Assembly: GCF_004854025.1 (NCBI RefSeq)
Contig: NZ_STGM01000002.1
Coordinates: 124,001-188,000 of the forward strand
Source: Microbacterium hydrothermale
Lineage (GTDB): Bacteria; Actinomycetota; Actinomycetes; Actinomycetales; Microbacteriaceae
DNA length: 64,000 bases
Direction: 5' to 3'
This document shows, in pieces, positions 49,834 through 61,907 of this stretch (position 1 is the stretch's first letter; every line of letters begins with the position of its first letter). Made by a program: the position numbers and the translations under genes. The notes under the pieces are model-generated. The model saw only the letters and a list, made by a program, of their open reading frames with translations, was not told the origin of the DNA and did no database searches.

Positions 49834-49895
49834 GGGGCCTCCTTCGTGAGGGGACTCCTCACGCTCCCAGCCGGTGCGCGCGCCGTCAACCCCGA

Positions 49896-52025
49896 TCACG
49901 CGGTGAGCTCGACCACCACCGCCTGCTGGGGGTTCTGGACGGGGGGACGCACCCCGACGACGGCCAGCTGCCGTCCGGTGAGCACGGTGTCGTGGTGCGC
50001 CCAGGGCAGCGGCGATTGCGCGGGATCCTGCACGAGTCCGCCCGGTGTGACGAGCCGCACGCGGTAGGCGCGGTCGGGGTCGAGGCCGGGCAGGCGCACG
50101 CGCCCCGCGGGAGAGGCGATGAGGGTCTGCGTCTGCGCGATCGTGAAGAACGCGTGGTCGCGCTCGGCCGAGACCACGCCCCGCACGTCGAGACCGGGGT
50201 CGGTCGTGTCGACGTTCACGAGGCGTCCGGTCGCCACGAGCGGACGCACGCGGCGCGCGAGCGCCACCCATTCGCCCACGAGGGCTCGATCGTCGTCCGA
50301 GAGCGTCGTGAGGTCCCACTCGATGCCGAAGTGCCCGAACAGTGCGACCGCTCCGCTGAACGCGAGCGAGACGGTCCGCCCCGTGGAGTGGACGCGCGGG
50401 GTGGTCAGGTGCATGCCCATCATCTCGGGCGGCACGACCAGCGCGGTGTGGCGCTGCGTCTCGAGCCGCTCGACCGGATCGAGGCAGTCGCTCGTCCAGA
50501 TGCGGTCGGTGCGATCCAGGATGCCGAGATCCACGCGCGCTCCCCCCGAGGCGCAGCTCTCGATCTCGAGGCCGGGGAACGTCGCCTTCAGCTCGTCGAT
50601 CAGCCGGTACACGGCGAGCGTGTGCGCGTGCACGGCCGAGCCGCCGCCGGGCCCGGTGGCGGCATCCACGAGGTCGCGGTTGTGGTCCCACTTGACGTAC
50701 GCGATCGGGTAGGCGCGCAGCACCTCGGTCATGCGGTCGCGCAGGTAGGCGTACGCGTCGGGGTGGGCGAGGTTCAGCACCTGCTGCTGGCGGGCGGAGG
50801 GCGGCAGTTCATCGCGACCGCGGAGGATCCACTCGGGGTGTGCGCGCGCGACGTCGCTGTCGGGGTTGACCATCTCGGGCTCGAACCACAGACCGAACTC
50901 CATGCCGCGCGCGACGACGTGGTCGGCGAGCGGGCTGAGCCCCTCGGGCCAGACGCCCTCGTCGACGTACCAGTCGCCCAGGCCCGCGGTGTCGTCGCGG
51001 CGGTGGCGGAACCACCCGTCGTCGAGCACGTACCTCTCCACGCCGATGTCCGCCGCGACGTCGGCGAGCGCGAGGAGCTTCGGCAGCCGGTGGTCGAAGT
51101 ACACCGCCTCCCAGGTGTTGAGGGTGATCGGCCGGGGACGCCGCGGGTGCTGCGGACGCGCGCGCCAGGTGGTGTGGAAGCGCGCGGCCAGCTCGTCGAG
51201 CCCGTCGCCCCACGACCCGTAGACGATCGGGGACGACCCCTCCTCGCCCGGCGCGAGCGAGATCTCGCCCCAGGGCGACATCTCGCCACCCGCGAGAAGG
51301 GCCTCGCCGAGGGGGAGGCGCTCGGCGAACACGCGCTGGTTTCCGCTCCAGCCGACGTGGATGCCGTGCACGAGTCCGCTCTCGAACCCGAACCCGGGGC
51401 GCCCCGCGGCCAGCAGCAGCGTGGCGTCGGCGCCGGGCCGTCCGCGGCGGCTCTCGCGCAGGTGCGTGCCGTAGGTGAACGCGTGGCGCTGCGCGGAACG
51501 CTCGCGCAGGTGCCGTCCCGTGGTGTCGAGGATCTCGGTCGCCTCCCACGGCACGGGGAAGGTGGGCTGCAGCGTCTGAACGACCAGGTCGTCGGAGCCG
51601 TCGTTGACGGCCGTGAGCTGCTGGGTGAAGAGCCCCGCGGCATCCACTCGCAGCTCGGCGCGCACACGCAGCGCGCGCTGCTCGTCGACGAGGTGCAGCG
51701 TCAGCGCCCCGTCGGAGGAGTCGACGGATGCCAGGGAGACGACCGTTCCCTGCACGACGCCGCCGCGCCCTCCCTCGTATCCCGGTGCGCCCGGCCAGCC
51801 GGCCGCCGCGGTCGGGACGATCGTGAGCCGGGGCGTCTGGTCGATCCCGCCCGAGACGCGCTGCGGCTGCGCCGCGACGATCATCGACGTCAGGTCGTCG
51901 GCGGAGAGCTCGCCGAGGTCGGGGCCCCAGTGGATGATCGCCGGGGCGGGCTGCGCGGTGAGGTCGACGACGACGCTCGTCCCGCCGCCTCGCAGGTGGA
52001 CGGCGTGCTGGAGGGGGTGGGGCAT
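49896..52025 (-). CDS. GH36 alpha-galactosidase
   Basis: 709 residues, usual GH36 length. Catalytic nucleophile Asp is in YVKWDHNRDLVD; the acid/base Asp lies in the SCASGGARVDLGILDRTDRI region with WTSDCLDP. N-terminal beta-sandwich and long C-terminal part are in place; no signal peptide, so cytoplasmic. Hydrolyses terminal alpha-galactose from raffinose-type sugars. ATG at 52025; the longer upstream frame is rejected because it crosses the AT-rich promoter and a divergent gene. Confidence 0.9.
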   Translation of the reverse strand: MPHPLQHAVHLRGGGTSVVVDLTAQPAPAIIHWGPDLGELSADDLTSMIVAAQPQRVSGGIDQTPRLTIVPTAAAGWPGAPGYEGGRGGVVQGTVVSLASVDSSDGALTLHLVDEQRALRVRAELRVDAAGLFTQQLTAVNDGSDDLVVQTLQPTFPVPWEATEILDTTGRHLRERSAQRHAFTYGTHLRESRRGRPGADATLLLAAGRPGFGFESGLVHGIHVGWSGNQRVFAERLPLGEALLAGGEMSPWGEISLAPGEEGSSPIVYGSWGDGLDELAARFHTTWRARPQHPRRPRPITLNTWEAVYFDHRLPKLLALADVAADIGVERYVLDDGWFRHRRDDTAGLGDWYVDEGVWPEGLSPLADHVVARGMEFGLWFEPEMVNPDSDVARAHPEWILRGRDELPPSARQQQVLNLAHPDAYAYLRDRMTEVLRAYPIAYVKWDHNRDLVDAATGPGGGSAVHAHTLAVYRLIDELKATFPGLEIESCASGGARVDLGILDRTDRIWTSDCLDPVERLETQRHTALVVPPEMMGMHLTTPRVHSTGRTVSLAFSGAVALFGHFGIEWDLTTLSDDDRALVGEWVALARRVRPLVATGRLVNVDTTDPGLDVRGVVSAERDHAFFTIAQTQTLIASPAGRVRLPGLDPDRAYRVRLVTPGGLVQDPAQSPLPWAHHDTVLTGRQLAVVGVRPPVQNPQQAVVVELTA

Positions 52026-52074
52026 GGCATTATTTTTATCACGGAACATATTGCGCGGAGCGAGGGGGTGCTCG
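52026..52074. promoter_or_regulatory. Shared AT-rich promoter/operator for the GH36 and ROK genes
   Basis: 49 bases between divergent starts, with the AT-rich patch CATTATTTTTATCACGG and CATATT, then GAGGGGG as the ROK ribosome site. In a ~70% GC genome this patch is notable and probably contains both -10 boxes and the repressor site. Confidence 0.5.
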
Positions 52075-53193
52075 ATGCTCACCGACACCGAGGCCGCCGT
52101 CGCGCGGGAGGTGCTGATCCACGGACCGCTGTCGCGCCGCGCCCTCGCCGCGCGCCTGCATCTGTCCCCCGCGAGCCTGACCCGTCTCGCCCGCCCCCTG
52201 CTCGACGCGGGGCTGCTCGTCGAGCGCGACGACGAGGTCGACGGATCGGTGGGCCGCCCCTCGCGCCCCCTCGACATCTCGCCCGCGGCGGGCGCCTTCG
52301 TCGGCGTGAAACTCACCGGCGAGCGCCTGTACCTCGCCGTGACCGACATCCGCGCGGAGCTGCTCGACCGGGCCGAACTCCCCCTCGACGACCTCTCCCC
52401 CGAGGGGGTCGCCGCCGCGATCGTCGCCGCCGTCGCGGCCGTCGACCGTGACGACGTCCGGGGCGTCGGTGTGAGCCTGGGCGGTCACGTCGCCGACGGG
52501 ATCGCCGTCGACGCCCCCTTCCTCGGGTGGCGCGGCGTCCCCTTCGCCCGCACGCTCGCCGAACGGCTCGACACCCCGGTCGCGCTCGAGAACGACGTGG
52601 TCGCCCTTTCCGAGGCCGAGCGCTGGTTCGGGGTGGGGCGCGGCATCCCCGGATTCGCCGTGGTCACCATCGGGGCGGGCGTCGGTCTCGGTCTCGTCGT
52701 CGACGGCCGCACCGTGCGCACGCCCGATGCCGGCATCGGCACCGTCGGCCACCTGACGCTGCGCGCCGACGGACCGGTCTGCGCGCAGGGTCACCGCGGC
52801 TGCGCCGATGGCCTGCTGACCACCACCGCGATCGCGGCGCGCGTGTCGACGAGCCTCGGGCGCGAGGTCGGCTTCGACCGGGCGCTCGCGCTCGCGCGGG
52901 CGGGAGAGCCCGCCGCTCGCGACGCCTTCGATGACGCGGGCGACGCCCTCGGCACGCTGTGCGCCCTCGCGGCGACCCTGTCGTTGCAGTCCAACGTCGT
53001 GCTCGCCGGAGAGGGGATGGACGCCTTCGATCTCCTGCGCGGACGCACGGAGGCGGCGATCTCGCGGATCCGCCCGCCCTCGGCATCCGCCGTCTCGCTC
53101 CACCCCGACGACGCCGGCTTCACCGCGTGGGCCCGGGGAGCCGCGGCGGTGGCCATCCAGGCGGCGATGGGCCGCCTTCCGCTCCCCCGCTGA
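52075..53193 (+). CDS. ROK family transcriptional regulator
   Basis: 372 residues. N-terminal winged helix (EVLIHGPLSRRALAARLHL, SPASLTRLARPLLDAGLLVE), then the ROK sugar-binding domain with VGVSLGGHV, LENDVVAL, VTIGAGVGLGLVVDG. The zinc-site motif normally CxCGxxGCxE reads CAQGHRGCADG, lacking one cysteine and the final Glu. Divergent from the alpha-galactosidase gene, so it is probably its sugar-responsive repressor. Confidence 0.88.
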   Translation: MLTDTEAAVAREVLIHGPLSRRALAARLHLSPASLTRLARPLLDAGLLVERDDEVDGSVGRPSRPLDISPAAGAFVGVKLTGERLYLAVTDIRAELLDRAELPLDDLSPEGVAAAIVAAVAAVDRDDVRGVGVSLGGHVADGIAVDAPFLGWRGVPFARTLAERLDTPVALENDVVALSEAERWFGVGRGIPGFAVVTIGAGVGLGLVVDGRTVRTPDAGIGTVGHLTLRADGPVCAQGHRGCADGLLTTTAIAARVSTSLGREVGFDRALALARAGEPAARDAFDDAGDALGTLCALAATLSLQSNVVLAGEGMDAFDLLRGRTEAAISRIRPPSASAVSLHPDDAGFTAWARGAAAVAIQAAMGRLPLPR

Positions 53194-53197
53194 CGAT

Positions 53198-53215
53198 CCG
53201 CCCCGGTCGGGGCGG
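53198..53215. terminator. Bidirectional hairpin between ROK and treZ
   Basis: CCGCCCC (53198-53204), GGTC, GGGGCGG (53209-53215), five bases after the ROK stop and seven before the treZ stop on the other strand. Confidence 0.55.
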
Positions 53216-53221
53216 GACCGC

Positions 53222-54973
53222 TCAGAGCGCCGGAGCGACGATCGCGCAGGCTCCCGCAGGCACCGAGAGACCGACGCCGTCGAGCACCACTCCCTCGGCG
53301 GTGGCCAGGAGCACGCGCGACCCGGAGGCGACGGATGCCGCGGCCTCGGCATCCGAGAGGTTCACGACCACGACGAGGTCGCCGCGACGCAGCTCGTACA
53401 CGCGTCCGCCCTCGGCCTCGCGCGCGGCGGCCGAGAGGCCCTCGCGCGAGGGGTCGGTGAGCTCGGGCCGCTCGCGCCGGATCTTCGCCAGCTCGCGGTA
53501 CAGGCCGAGCAGCTGGGCGTGATCGCCCTCTCCGACCTCGTCCCAGTCGAGCTTCGAGTTCTCGAACGTCGAGGGGTCCTGGGGGTCGGGCACGGAGTCC
53601 TCGTCCCAGCCCATCTTCGCGAACTCGGCGATGCGCCCCTCGGCGGTGGCCTTGCCGAGCTCGGGCTCGGGGTGCGAGGTGAAGAACTGCCACGGGGTCG
53701 TGGCGCCCCACTCCTCGCCCATGAACAGCATCGGCGTTCCCGGGGCGGTGAGGGTCAACACGGCGGCGGCGGCGAGCCGGTCGTAGCCGAGCGACTGCGA
53801 CAGGCGGTCTCCGGCGGCGCGATTGCCGATCTGGTCGTGGTCCTGCGCGAAGGTGACGAGGCGCCAGTTCGGCACGTCGCCGGGGATGGGCTTGCCGTGC
53901 TTCTCTTCGCGGAACGACGAGTAGGTGCCGTCGTGGAAGAAGCCGCCCTCGCTGACCTTCCGGAACGCGTCCAGGTCGGCGAAATCCTCGTAGTAGCCGA
54001 TCGTCTCGCCGGTGAGGGCGACGTGCGCGGTGTGGTGCCAGTCGTCCGACCACTGCGCCGTCAGCCCGTAGCCGCCGGCCTCGCGCGGCAGGATGAGCTT
54101 CGGGTCGTTCATGTCGCTCTCGGCGATGGTCGTGAGCGGAATGCCGCGGTGCGCCGACAGGGCGTCGGTGCGTTCCGCGATCTCCTGCAGCACGTGCGGC
54201 TCGCGGTGGTCGAGCAGGGCGTGCACGGCATCCAGGCGCAGACCGTCGACGTGGTAGTCGCTCATCCACATCAGCGCGTTCTCGACGATGTAGGAGCGCA
54301 CGGCGTCCTCGTCGAGGTTGACCGAGTCGCCCCAGGTGTTGCGGCTGCCCTCGCGCAGGTACTCCCCGAACTCGGGCAGGTAGTTGCCCGAGGGGCCGAG
54401 GTGGTTGTAGACGACGTCCTGGATGACGGCGAGGCCCGCCGCGTGGGCCGCGTCGACGAAGCGCTGGTAGGCCTCGGGGCCGCCATAGCCCTCGTGCACG
54501 GTGTACCAGAGCACCCCGTCGTAGCCCCAGTTCCAGGTGCCGTTGAAGCCGTTCACCGGGAGCAGTTCGACGTGGGTCACGCCGAGGTCGACGAGGTGGT
54601 CGAGGCGGCCGATCGCGGCATCCAGGGTCCCCTCGGGGGTGAAGGTGCCCAGGTGCAGCTCGTAGATCAGGCCGCCGGCGAGCTGCCGACCCGTCCACGC
54701 GTCGTCGTTCCACGCGTAGACCGAGGGGTCGAACCACGCCGACGCCTCGTGCACGCCGCCCGGCTGGCGCCGCGAGCGCGGGTCGGGACGCAGGTCGTCG
54801 CCGTCGCCGAGCACGAAGCCGTACCGCTCGCCGTCGGCGAGGTCGACCGGAGCGGTCCACCACCCGTCCGCGGCGGACTCCATCTCGATGTCCTCGACAA
54901 CGGCATCCCCGCTGTCATCCAGCCGGCGCAGCCGCACCCGCTCCGCCTTCGGTGCCCAGACGTCGATGCTCAT
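53222..54973 (-). CDS. treZ: Malto-oligosyltrehalose trehalohydrolase TreZ
   Basis: 583 residues, usual length. GH13 features: [41 protein letters not shown] (nucleophile Asp), [13 protein letters not shown] (acid Glu), [12 protein letters not shown]-terminal carbohydrate-binding fold and C-terminal beta domain. Releases trehalose from the product of TreY. ATG 54973 with AAGGAAA upstream; the extra residues to 55045 run into the palindrome at 54989-55052 and are rejected. Last gene of treX-treY-treZ. Confidence 0.93.
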   Translation of the reverse strand: MSIDVWAPKAERVRLRRLDDSGDAVVEDIEMESAADGWWTAPVDLADGERYGFVLGDGDDLRPDPRSRRQPGGVHEASAWFDPSVYAWNDDAWTGRQLAGGLIYELHLGTFTPEGTLDAAIGRLDHLVDLGVTHVELLPVNGFNGTWNWGYDGVLWYTVHEGYGGPEAYQRFVDAAHAAGLAVIQDVVYNHLGPSGNYLPEFGEYLREGSRNTWGDSVNLDEDAVRSYIVENALMWMSDYHVDGLRLDAVHALLDHREPHVLQEIAERTDALSAHRGIPLTTIAESDMNDPKLILPREAGGYGLTAQWSDDWHHTAHVALTGETIGYYEDFADLDAFRKVSEGGFFHDGTYSSFREEKHGKPIPGDVPNWRLVTFAQDHDQIGNRAAGDRLSQSLGYDRLAAAAVLTLTAPGTPMLFMGEEWGATTPWQFFTSHPEPELGKATAEGRIAEFAKMGWDEDSVPDPQDPSTFENSKLDWDEVGEGDHAQLLGLYRELAKIRRERPELTDPSREGLSAAAREAEGGRVYELRRGDLVVVVNLSDAEAAASVASGSRVLLATAEGVVLDGVGLSVPAGACAIVAPAL

Positions 54974-54988
54974 GAGGTTTTCCTTTTC

Positions 54989-55052
54989 GCGTGAGGTGCC
55001 ACAAAGTGTCGCTGCGGGGAGGCGTGAGGCGACACTTTTTGGCACCTCACGC
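54989..55052. repeat. Near-perfect palindrome with 24-bp arms between treY and treZ
   Basis: Arms 54989-55012 and 55029-55052 are complementary at 23 of 24 positions around a 16-base loop. The element starts 8 bases past the treY stop and ends 3 bases before the treZ AAGGAAA site. GCGTGAGG occurs in the left arm and again in the loop, and its complement in the right arm. It could stabilise treY mRNA or occlude the treZ ribosome site. Confidence 0.7.
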
Positions 55053-55060
55053 GCTCGCGG

Positions 55061-57471
55061 TCAGAAGATCAGCAGGGCGACCGGGAGGAACGCCAGCAGA
55101 TCGGAGAGAGGGGTCGCGCCGCCGGCGAACGAGCGGCCGGTCAGCACGTCGACCACGGGCGTGTCGGGCAGCAGCACGACCGTGTCGCGCCACCCGCCCG
55201 CGGCCTTCAGCCCGTGCGGCAGGCGCGTCGCGACGGTGAACACGCCCCCGCGATCGAACGCCACGACATGAGCGGATGCCACTCCCGCGGCCTCCAACGG
55301 ACGGTAGATCTCGAGCGGGTGCTCTCGCCGCAGGCGCAGGGCGCGCGAAGTGACGAGGAGCTTGGCCGCACCCGTGGCGTCCACCGCCGGGAACGGGGCG
55401 CCGGGCGCGTCGAGCGCGGCGAGCAGGCGTCGGCGTTCGGCGAAGTCCACCGCGCGGCGGTTGTCGGGATCGACGAGGGACTGCTCCCACAGCTCCGAGC
55501 CCTGGTAGACGTCGGGGACGCCCGGACCCATGATCTGCAGCAGCTTGGCCGACAGGCCGTTCGACCAGCCCGCGGGTGAGATCTCGTCGACGAACGCGCG
55601 CACGCGCTCCGCGGCGGGACCGGTGGCCGCGTCGACGACCGCGTGCATGCGCTCCTCGAAGGCCTCGTCCTGCTCCCACCAGCCGGTGACTTCGCTCGCC
55701 TCGCGTGCGGCCTTCTCGGCGTAGGCGTGCAGGCGCTCCCGGTAGACCTTCAGACCCTCGGGCGTCGAGGCCGAAGCGGGCCAGGCTCCCACGATGGCCT
55801 GCCACAGCAGGTTGTCGAAGGGGCCGTGACCGGTCGAGGCGATGCCCTGGAACTCCGCGAGCCGCGCGGCCCAGGTCTCGGGGATCTCCGCGAGCACCGC
55901 GATGCGGGCGCGCGTGTCCTCGCCGCGCTTGGTGTCGTGCGTCGACAGCGTGGTCATGGCGGTGGGCCACGACGCGTGCCGCTGCGCCTGCGCGGTGTGG
56001 AACCCGGCGACGTCGAGCGAGAACTCGCCCGGGTCACCGCCGACCTCGGTGAGCGAGCCCAGCCGCGTGTAGCGGTAGAACGCCGTGTCCTCGACGCCCT
56101 TGGCCATCACGGGCCCGGTCGTCTGCTGGAACCGCCACGCGACCTCGAGACCCGTGTCGGCGAGCACCGGCACGAGCTTCTCGATCACGTCGCCGAGCTC
56201 GGGGCGGCGCACCTCGGCTTCGCCCGCGGCGGCGTCGAGGTGCGCCCGACCGGCGGGGAGGTAGGAGCGGTAGACGGGGAAGCACGCGAGGATCTCGGCG
56301 AGCGCGTCCTGCAGGACGTCGGCCTCGAACTCCTCGCGCAGCTCCACGGGCAGGCCCCGGACGAGGCGGCGGATCTCCGACACCTGGATCGAGTCGGCGA
56401 TCTTGCGCTTGGTGTCGTGGATGAGGTCGTGCCAGCCCGTCAGCGGCGGGAGGTCGCTGTCGACGCGCAGCCGCGCGTCGAGGGCGTCGAGCGCCGCCTC
56501 GCCCGCGGGGTCGGTGAGGACGCGGTCGATCTCGGCGAGCGCGTCGTACCCGGTCGTGCCGGCGGTCTTCCACCACGAGGGCAGCGCCTCGCCGTGCTCG
56601 AGGATCTTCTCGCCGAGCACGTACCCGACCTCGCCGTCGCCGGCCTCCTCGAGCGCGACGGCGAGCCGGTCGAGGTACCCGCCGGGGTCGACGAGACCGT
56701 CGGGGTGGTCCACGCGCAGGCCGTCGGCCAGTCCCTCGCGCACCCAGCGCAGGATCTCGGCGTGCGTGGCGTCGAACACCTCGAGCAGCTCGACGCGCAC
56801 GCCCGCGAGGGTGGTCACGGCGAAGAAGCGCCGGTAGTTGAGGTCGTCGGCCTCATCCTGCCAGAACCGCAGCTCGAAGTTCTGCGCGTTGAGGAGAGCC
56901 TCGATCGCCTCGCGCGAGCCCGAGGCCGCGGCATCCGTCCCCGTTCCCGGCGCGACCGGGAAGGCGTGCTCGTAGTAGCGGATCAGGCCGTCGGGCGCAT
57001 CGTCCGCGGGCGTCGGGTCGTACGAGATCTCGCCGATCTCGTCGGCCAGGTCGGCGCCCAGGATCGGCACTCGCACCTTGCCGTCGCCGAACTCCCAGTC
57101 GATGTCGAACGACTCGGCGTGCGCCGAGGCACGGCCCTGACGCAGCACGTCCCACCACCACGCGTTGGCGCGCGGCTCCGAGACGCCCATGTGGTTCGGC
57201 ACGATGTCGATCAGGATGCCGAGTTCCGCGGCCCGGGCGGCGCGGACGAACGTGTCGAGCCCCTCGGCGCCGCCGCGGGCGGGGTCCACGCGCGAGACGT
57301 CGACGACGTCGTAGCCGTGGTCCGACCCCGGGGTGGCTTCGAGCAGCGGCGAGAGGTACGCCCACGAGACCCCGAGGTCACGGAGGTATCCCGTGACCTC
57401 GGCGGCGTCGTCGAGGGTGAAGCTCTCGCGGATCTGCAGGCGGTAGGTCGAAAGCGGATGCCGCATCTCGC

Positions 57472-57475
<4 letters not shown>
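55061..57475 (-). CDS. treY: Malto-oligosyltrehalose synthase TreY
   Basis: 804 residues, usual length. HPLSTYRLQIRESF is the family's start; ILIDIVPNHMGV, GLRVDHPDGLVDPGGYL (catalytic Asp), LGEKILEHGE (catalytic Glu) and STHDTKRGEDTRAR follow. Turns the reducing end of a maltodextrin into an alpha,alpha-trehalose unit. GTG 57475 is chosen because it overlaps the treX stop by 4 bases; ATG 57466, three codons later, is the alternative. Confidence 0.93.
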
Positions 57476-59694
<2,219 letters not shown>

Positions 59695-59737
59695 GATAGA
59701 CCAGCGTCGTTTCCCCGAACCGACGGGGTCAGGCCTG

Positions 59738-59766
59738 TTGACACCCGCCCCACCCCCGACTATGCG
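59738..59766 (+). promoter_or_regulatory. Consensus-like promoter antisense to the unknown gene at 59792
   Basis: TTGACA (59738-59743), exactly 17 bases, TATGCG (59761-59766), on the plus strand, while both adjoining genes lie on the minus strand. Predicted RNA starts near 59773 and runs antisense into the 3' end of the gene at 59792-60286. Confidence 0.45.
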
Positions 59767-59791
59767 CGCGGGTCTTTGTGCGCGCGGATGC

Positions 59792-60286
59792 TCACGCCCG
59801 CTCGGGCGGATGCCGCAGCAGCTCGACGCGCTCGTCGAGGTAGCGCGCGAGCGGCATCCAGCCCCCGGCCGCGCTCCACCGCACGAGCGCGTCGCCCTCG
59901 CGCAGGGCGAGCGGCCGCGACGCCGCGTCGAGGGCGGAGAGATCGATCGGATGCCATCCGAGGTGCACCGTCTCGCCCTCGGGCACGCCGCCGCGCGCGG
60001 CCGCCGCCGCGAGTTCGGCCCGGCGACGCTGGGACTCGGCGGCGAATCCGCGCCGCACCTCCGCGCGGGAGCGCACGATGTCGCCGGTCGCGAGCACCGC
60101 GTCGTCGGTCAGCAGCAGCACGCCGAGATGCCACGCGGTGCCGCGGGGCACGATGCGGGCGGCGCGCGGGATGCCGAGGAAGCGGCGCCCCTCCTGGAGG
60201 TCGCCGAGGCGTTCGCGCGGCGCGTCGACGAGACGCTCCCGCGCGGAGGCGAACAGGGCGGCGGCGTCGGTGCCTGTCCCGGTCAT
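59792..60286 (-). CDS. Conserved hypothetical protein
   Basis: 164 residues, no membrane segment. It contains EGRRFLGIPRAARIVPRGTAWHLGVLLL, VLATGDIVRSRAEVRRGFAAESQRRR and LGWHPIDLSAL, resembling a small Micrococcales family. It is translationally coupled to the gene before it: the ATG at 60286 overlaps that stop by 4 bases. Function unknown; the shared operon suggests they act together. Confidence 0.7.
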   Translation of the reverse strand: MTGTGTDAAALFASARERLVDAPRERLGDLQEGRRFLGIPRAARIVPRGTAWHLGVLLLTDDAVLATGDIVRSRAEVRRGFAAESQRRRAELAAAAARGGVPEGETVHLGWHPIDLSALDAASRPLALREGDALVRWSAAGGWMPLARYLDERVELLRHPPERA

Positions 60287-61140
60287 GCGTCGTCCCCCGC
60301 GTCTCGAGCCGCCTCCGCGCTCTCGAGGGCGCGCAGCGCCTCGCGCACGGCGGTCTCGGCGTCGTGTCTCGCGCTCTCGCGCTCGCGCTGCTCCTCGTCC
60401 GCCGCGGCGGCCTCGGCCTCGGCCCGGCGCAGCTCCGCGCGCAGACCGTCGACGCGGGCGTGGACGCGGTCGGCGTGCTCGCGCGCGGCGGCGAGGCGCG
60501 TGTCCGCGGTGGACCGCGCGCGCTCGGCCTCCGCCCGGGCGCGCTCGGCCTCGCGCACCGCCCGCTCCGCGGCCTTGCGCGCACGGCGTGCGGCGAGGTC
60601 GTCGCGCGGCGCCTGCTCCGGGGCCGGGACGGCGTCGGGCACCGATCCGGCGACCGCGTCGACGAGCGACCCCGGGTCGAGGGCGGCCAGGTCGATCGCG
60701 GTGACCAGCCGCCCCGTCAGCACGGCCGCCGCGGCGGCCGGATCGACCACCGCCGCGTTGACGGTCTTCTCGACCGCGTCCGTCACCGCCGCGCTCAGCG
60801 GCGTCCCCGCCTCGGAGGCCAGGTCGCCCGCGCGCCGCGCGAGCGCGGTCACCAGCTGCCGGCGCTGCCGTCCCAGTCGGGCCAGCTCCGCGGCATCCAG
60901 ATCGTCCTGCGCCTCGTGCAGGGCCCGCGAGAGCTCGACGGCTTCGCCGAGCTGTCCGTCGCGCACGAGCAGATTGACCGCCCACGCGGCGACCGTGGGC
61001 TTGCGCAGCTTCGCGATGCGGCGACCGAGGTCGCCCCCGGCGGACGCGGCCCGCGCCGCGCGCGCGGCGGTGAAGCGGGAGGGAGGCAGAGCGAGCAGTT
61101 CGGCGGCGGCCTCGTCGAGGCGGGCGGCGTCGTCGCTCAT
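60283..61140 (-). CDS. Conserved hypothetical protein with C-terminal coiled coil
   Basis: 285 residues. The N-terminal half (about 1-165) is helical and contains KLRKPTVAAWAVNLLVRDGQLGEA and a QRRQLVTALARRAG segment; residues about 175-285 are Ala/Arg/Glu repeats of coiled-coil type (AERAVREAERARAEAERARS). No known domain. CACAAT and GGGGGG precede the ATG, the same layout as before the SNF2 gene. Coupled to the gene at 59792-60286. Confidence 0.7.
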   Translation of the reverse strand: MSDDAARLDEAAAELLALPPSRFTAARAARAASAGGDLGRRIAKLRKPTVAAWAVNLLVRDGQLGEAVELSRALHEAQDDLDAAELARLGRQRRQLVTALARRAGDLASEAGTPLSAAVTDAVEKTVNAAVVDPAAAAAVLTGRLVTAIDLAALDPGSLVDAVAGSVPDAVPAPEQAPRDDLAARRARKAAERAVREAERARAEAERARSTADTRLAAAREHADRVHARVDGLRAELRRAEAEAAAADEEQRERESARHDAETAVREALRALESAEAARDAGDDA

Positions 61141-61155
61141 CCCCCCATTGTGCCC

Positions 61156-61184
61156 GTCGTGCCGCATCGGCGCGGCGGCACGAC
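61156..61184 (-). terminator. Terminator of the alarmone synthetase gene
   Basis: GTCGTGCCGC (61156-61165), 9-base loop, GCGGCACGAC (61175-61184): a perfect 10-bp stem three bases past the stop at 61188. Confidence 0.65.
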
Positions 61185-61187
61185 CCC

Positions 61188-61865
61188 TCAGAGCGAGACG
61201 ATCCCGGGCCGCGGTCCGCGGATCTCGCGGTGCAGCCGCTCCATCCGGGCATCGAGCTCGGCCGCGGTGTCGGCGGCGTTCTTCAGCTCGGCGAGCAGAT
61301 CGTCGGGCACGAGGCGGTCGTACTTGTAGTAGATCTTGTGCTCGAGACTCGCCCAGAAATCCATGGCGATCGTGCGGAACTGCACCTCGACCGGCACGTC
61401 GACCCGCCCCGTCGACAGGTACACCGGCACCTCGACGATCACGTGCAGGCTCTTGTACCCGTTGGCCTTCGGCTCGGCGATGTAGTCCTTGACGTCGCGC
61501 ACCGTGATGTCGTCCTGCCGCGTCAGCAGCTCGGACAGACGGTAGGCGTCGTCGACGAAGCTGCACGTGATGCGGATCCCGGCGATGTCGGTGATCGCCG
61601 CGCGGATGGAGTCGAAGTCGGTCTCGATCCCCTTGCGCCGCACCTTGTCGACGAGGCTGTCCGGCGACTTCACGCGACTCGAGACGTGCTCGATCGGGTT
61701 GTAGGCGTGCATCTCCTGGAACTCTTCGCGCAGGATCGAGATCTTCGTCTCGACCTCGGCGAGCCCGAAGCGGTACTCCATGAGGAAGCGTTGGAACTCG
61801 TCGCGCAGCGCTCGCAGGGCGGCACCGGAGACGGTGATCTGCTGATCGTCCAGCGGGTCCGACAT
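61188..61865 (-). CDS. Small alarmone synthetase (RelA/SpoT-type GTP pyrophosphokinase)
   Basis: 225 residues, synthetase domain only, as in RelQ/YjbM-like proteins. Motifs: SSRVKSPDSLVDKVRRKG, AGIRITCSFVDDAYRLSELL, NGYKSLHVIV and EVQFRTIAMDFWASLEHKIYYKY, with the substrate-binding Glu and Asn of the family. Makes (p)ppGpp or related alarmones without a hydrolase domain. TAGCGT (61872-61877) is six bases before the ATG. Role under which stress is not known. Confidence 0.9.
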   Translation of the reverse strand: MSDPLDDQQITVSGAALRALRDEFQRFLMEYRFGLAEVETKISILREEFQEMHAYNPIEHVSSRVKSPDSLVDKVRRKGIETDFDSIRAAITDIAGIRITCSFVDDAYRLSELLTRQDDITVRDVKDYIAEPKANGYKSLHVIVEVPVYLSTGRVDVPVEVQFRTIAMDFWASLEHKIYYKYDRLVPDDLLAELKNAADTAAELDARMERLHREIRGPRPGIVSL

Positions 61866-61907
61866 GCTCCGACGCTAACCCCGACGACTACGAGGTCGCT
61901 GGGAGCG

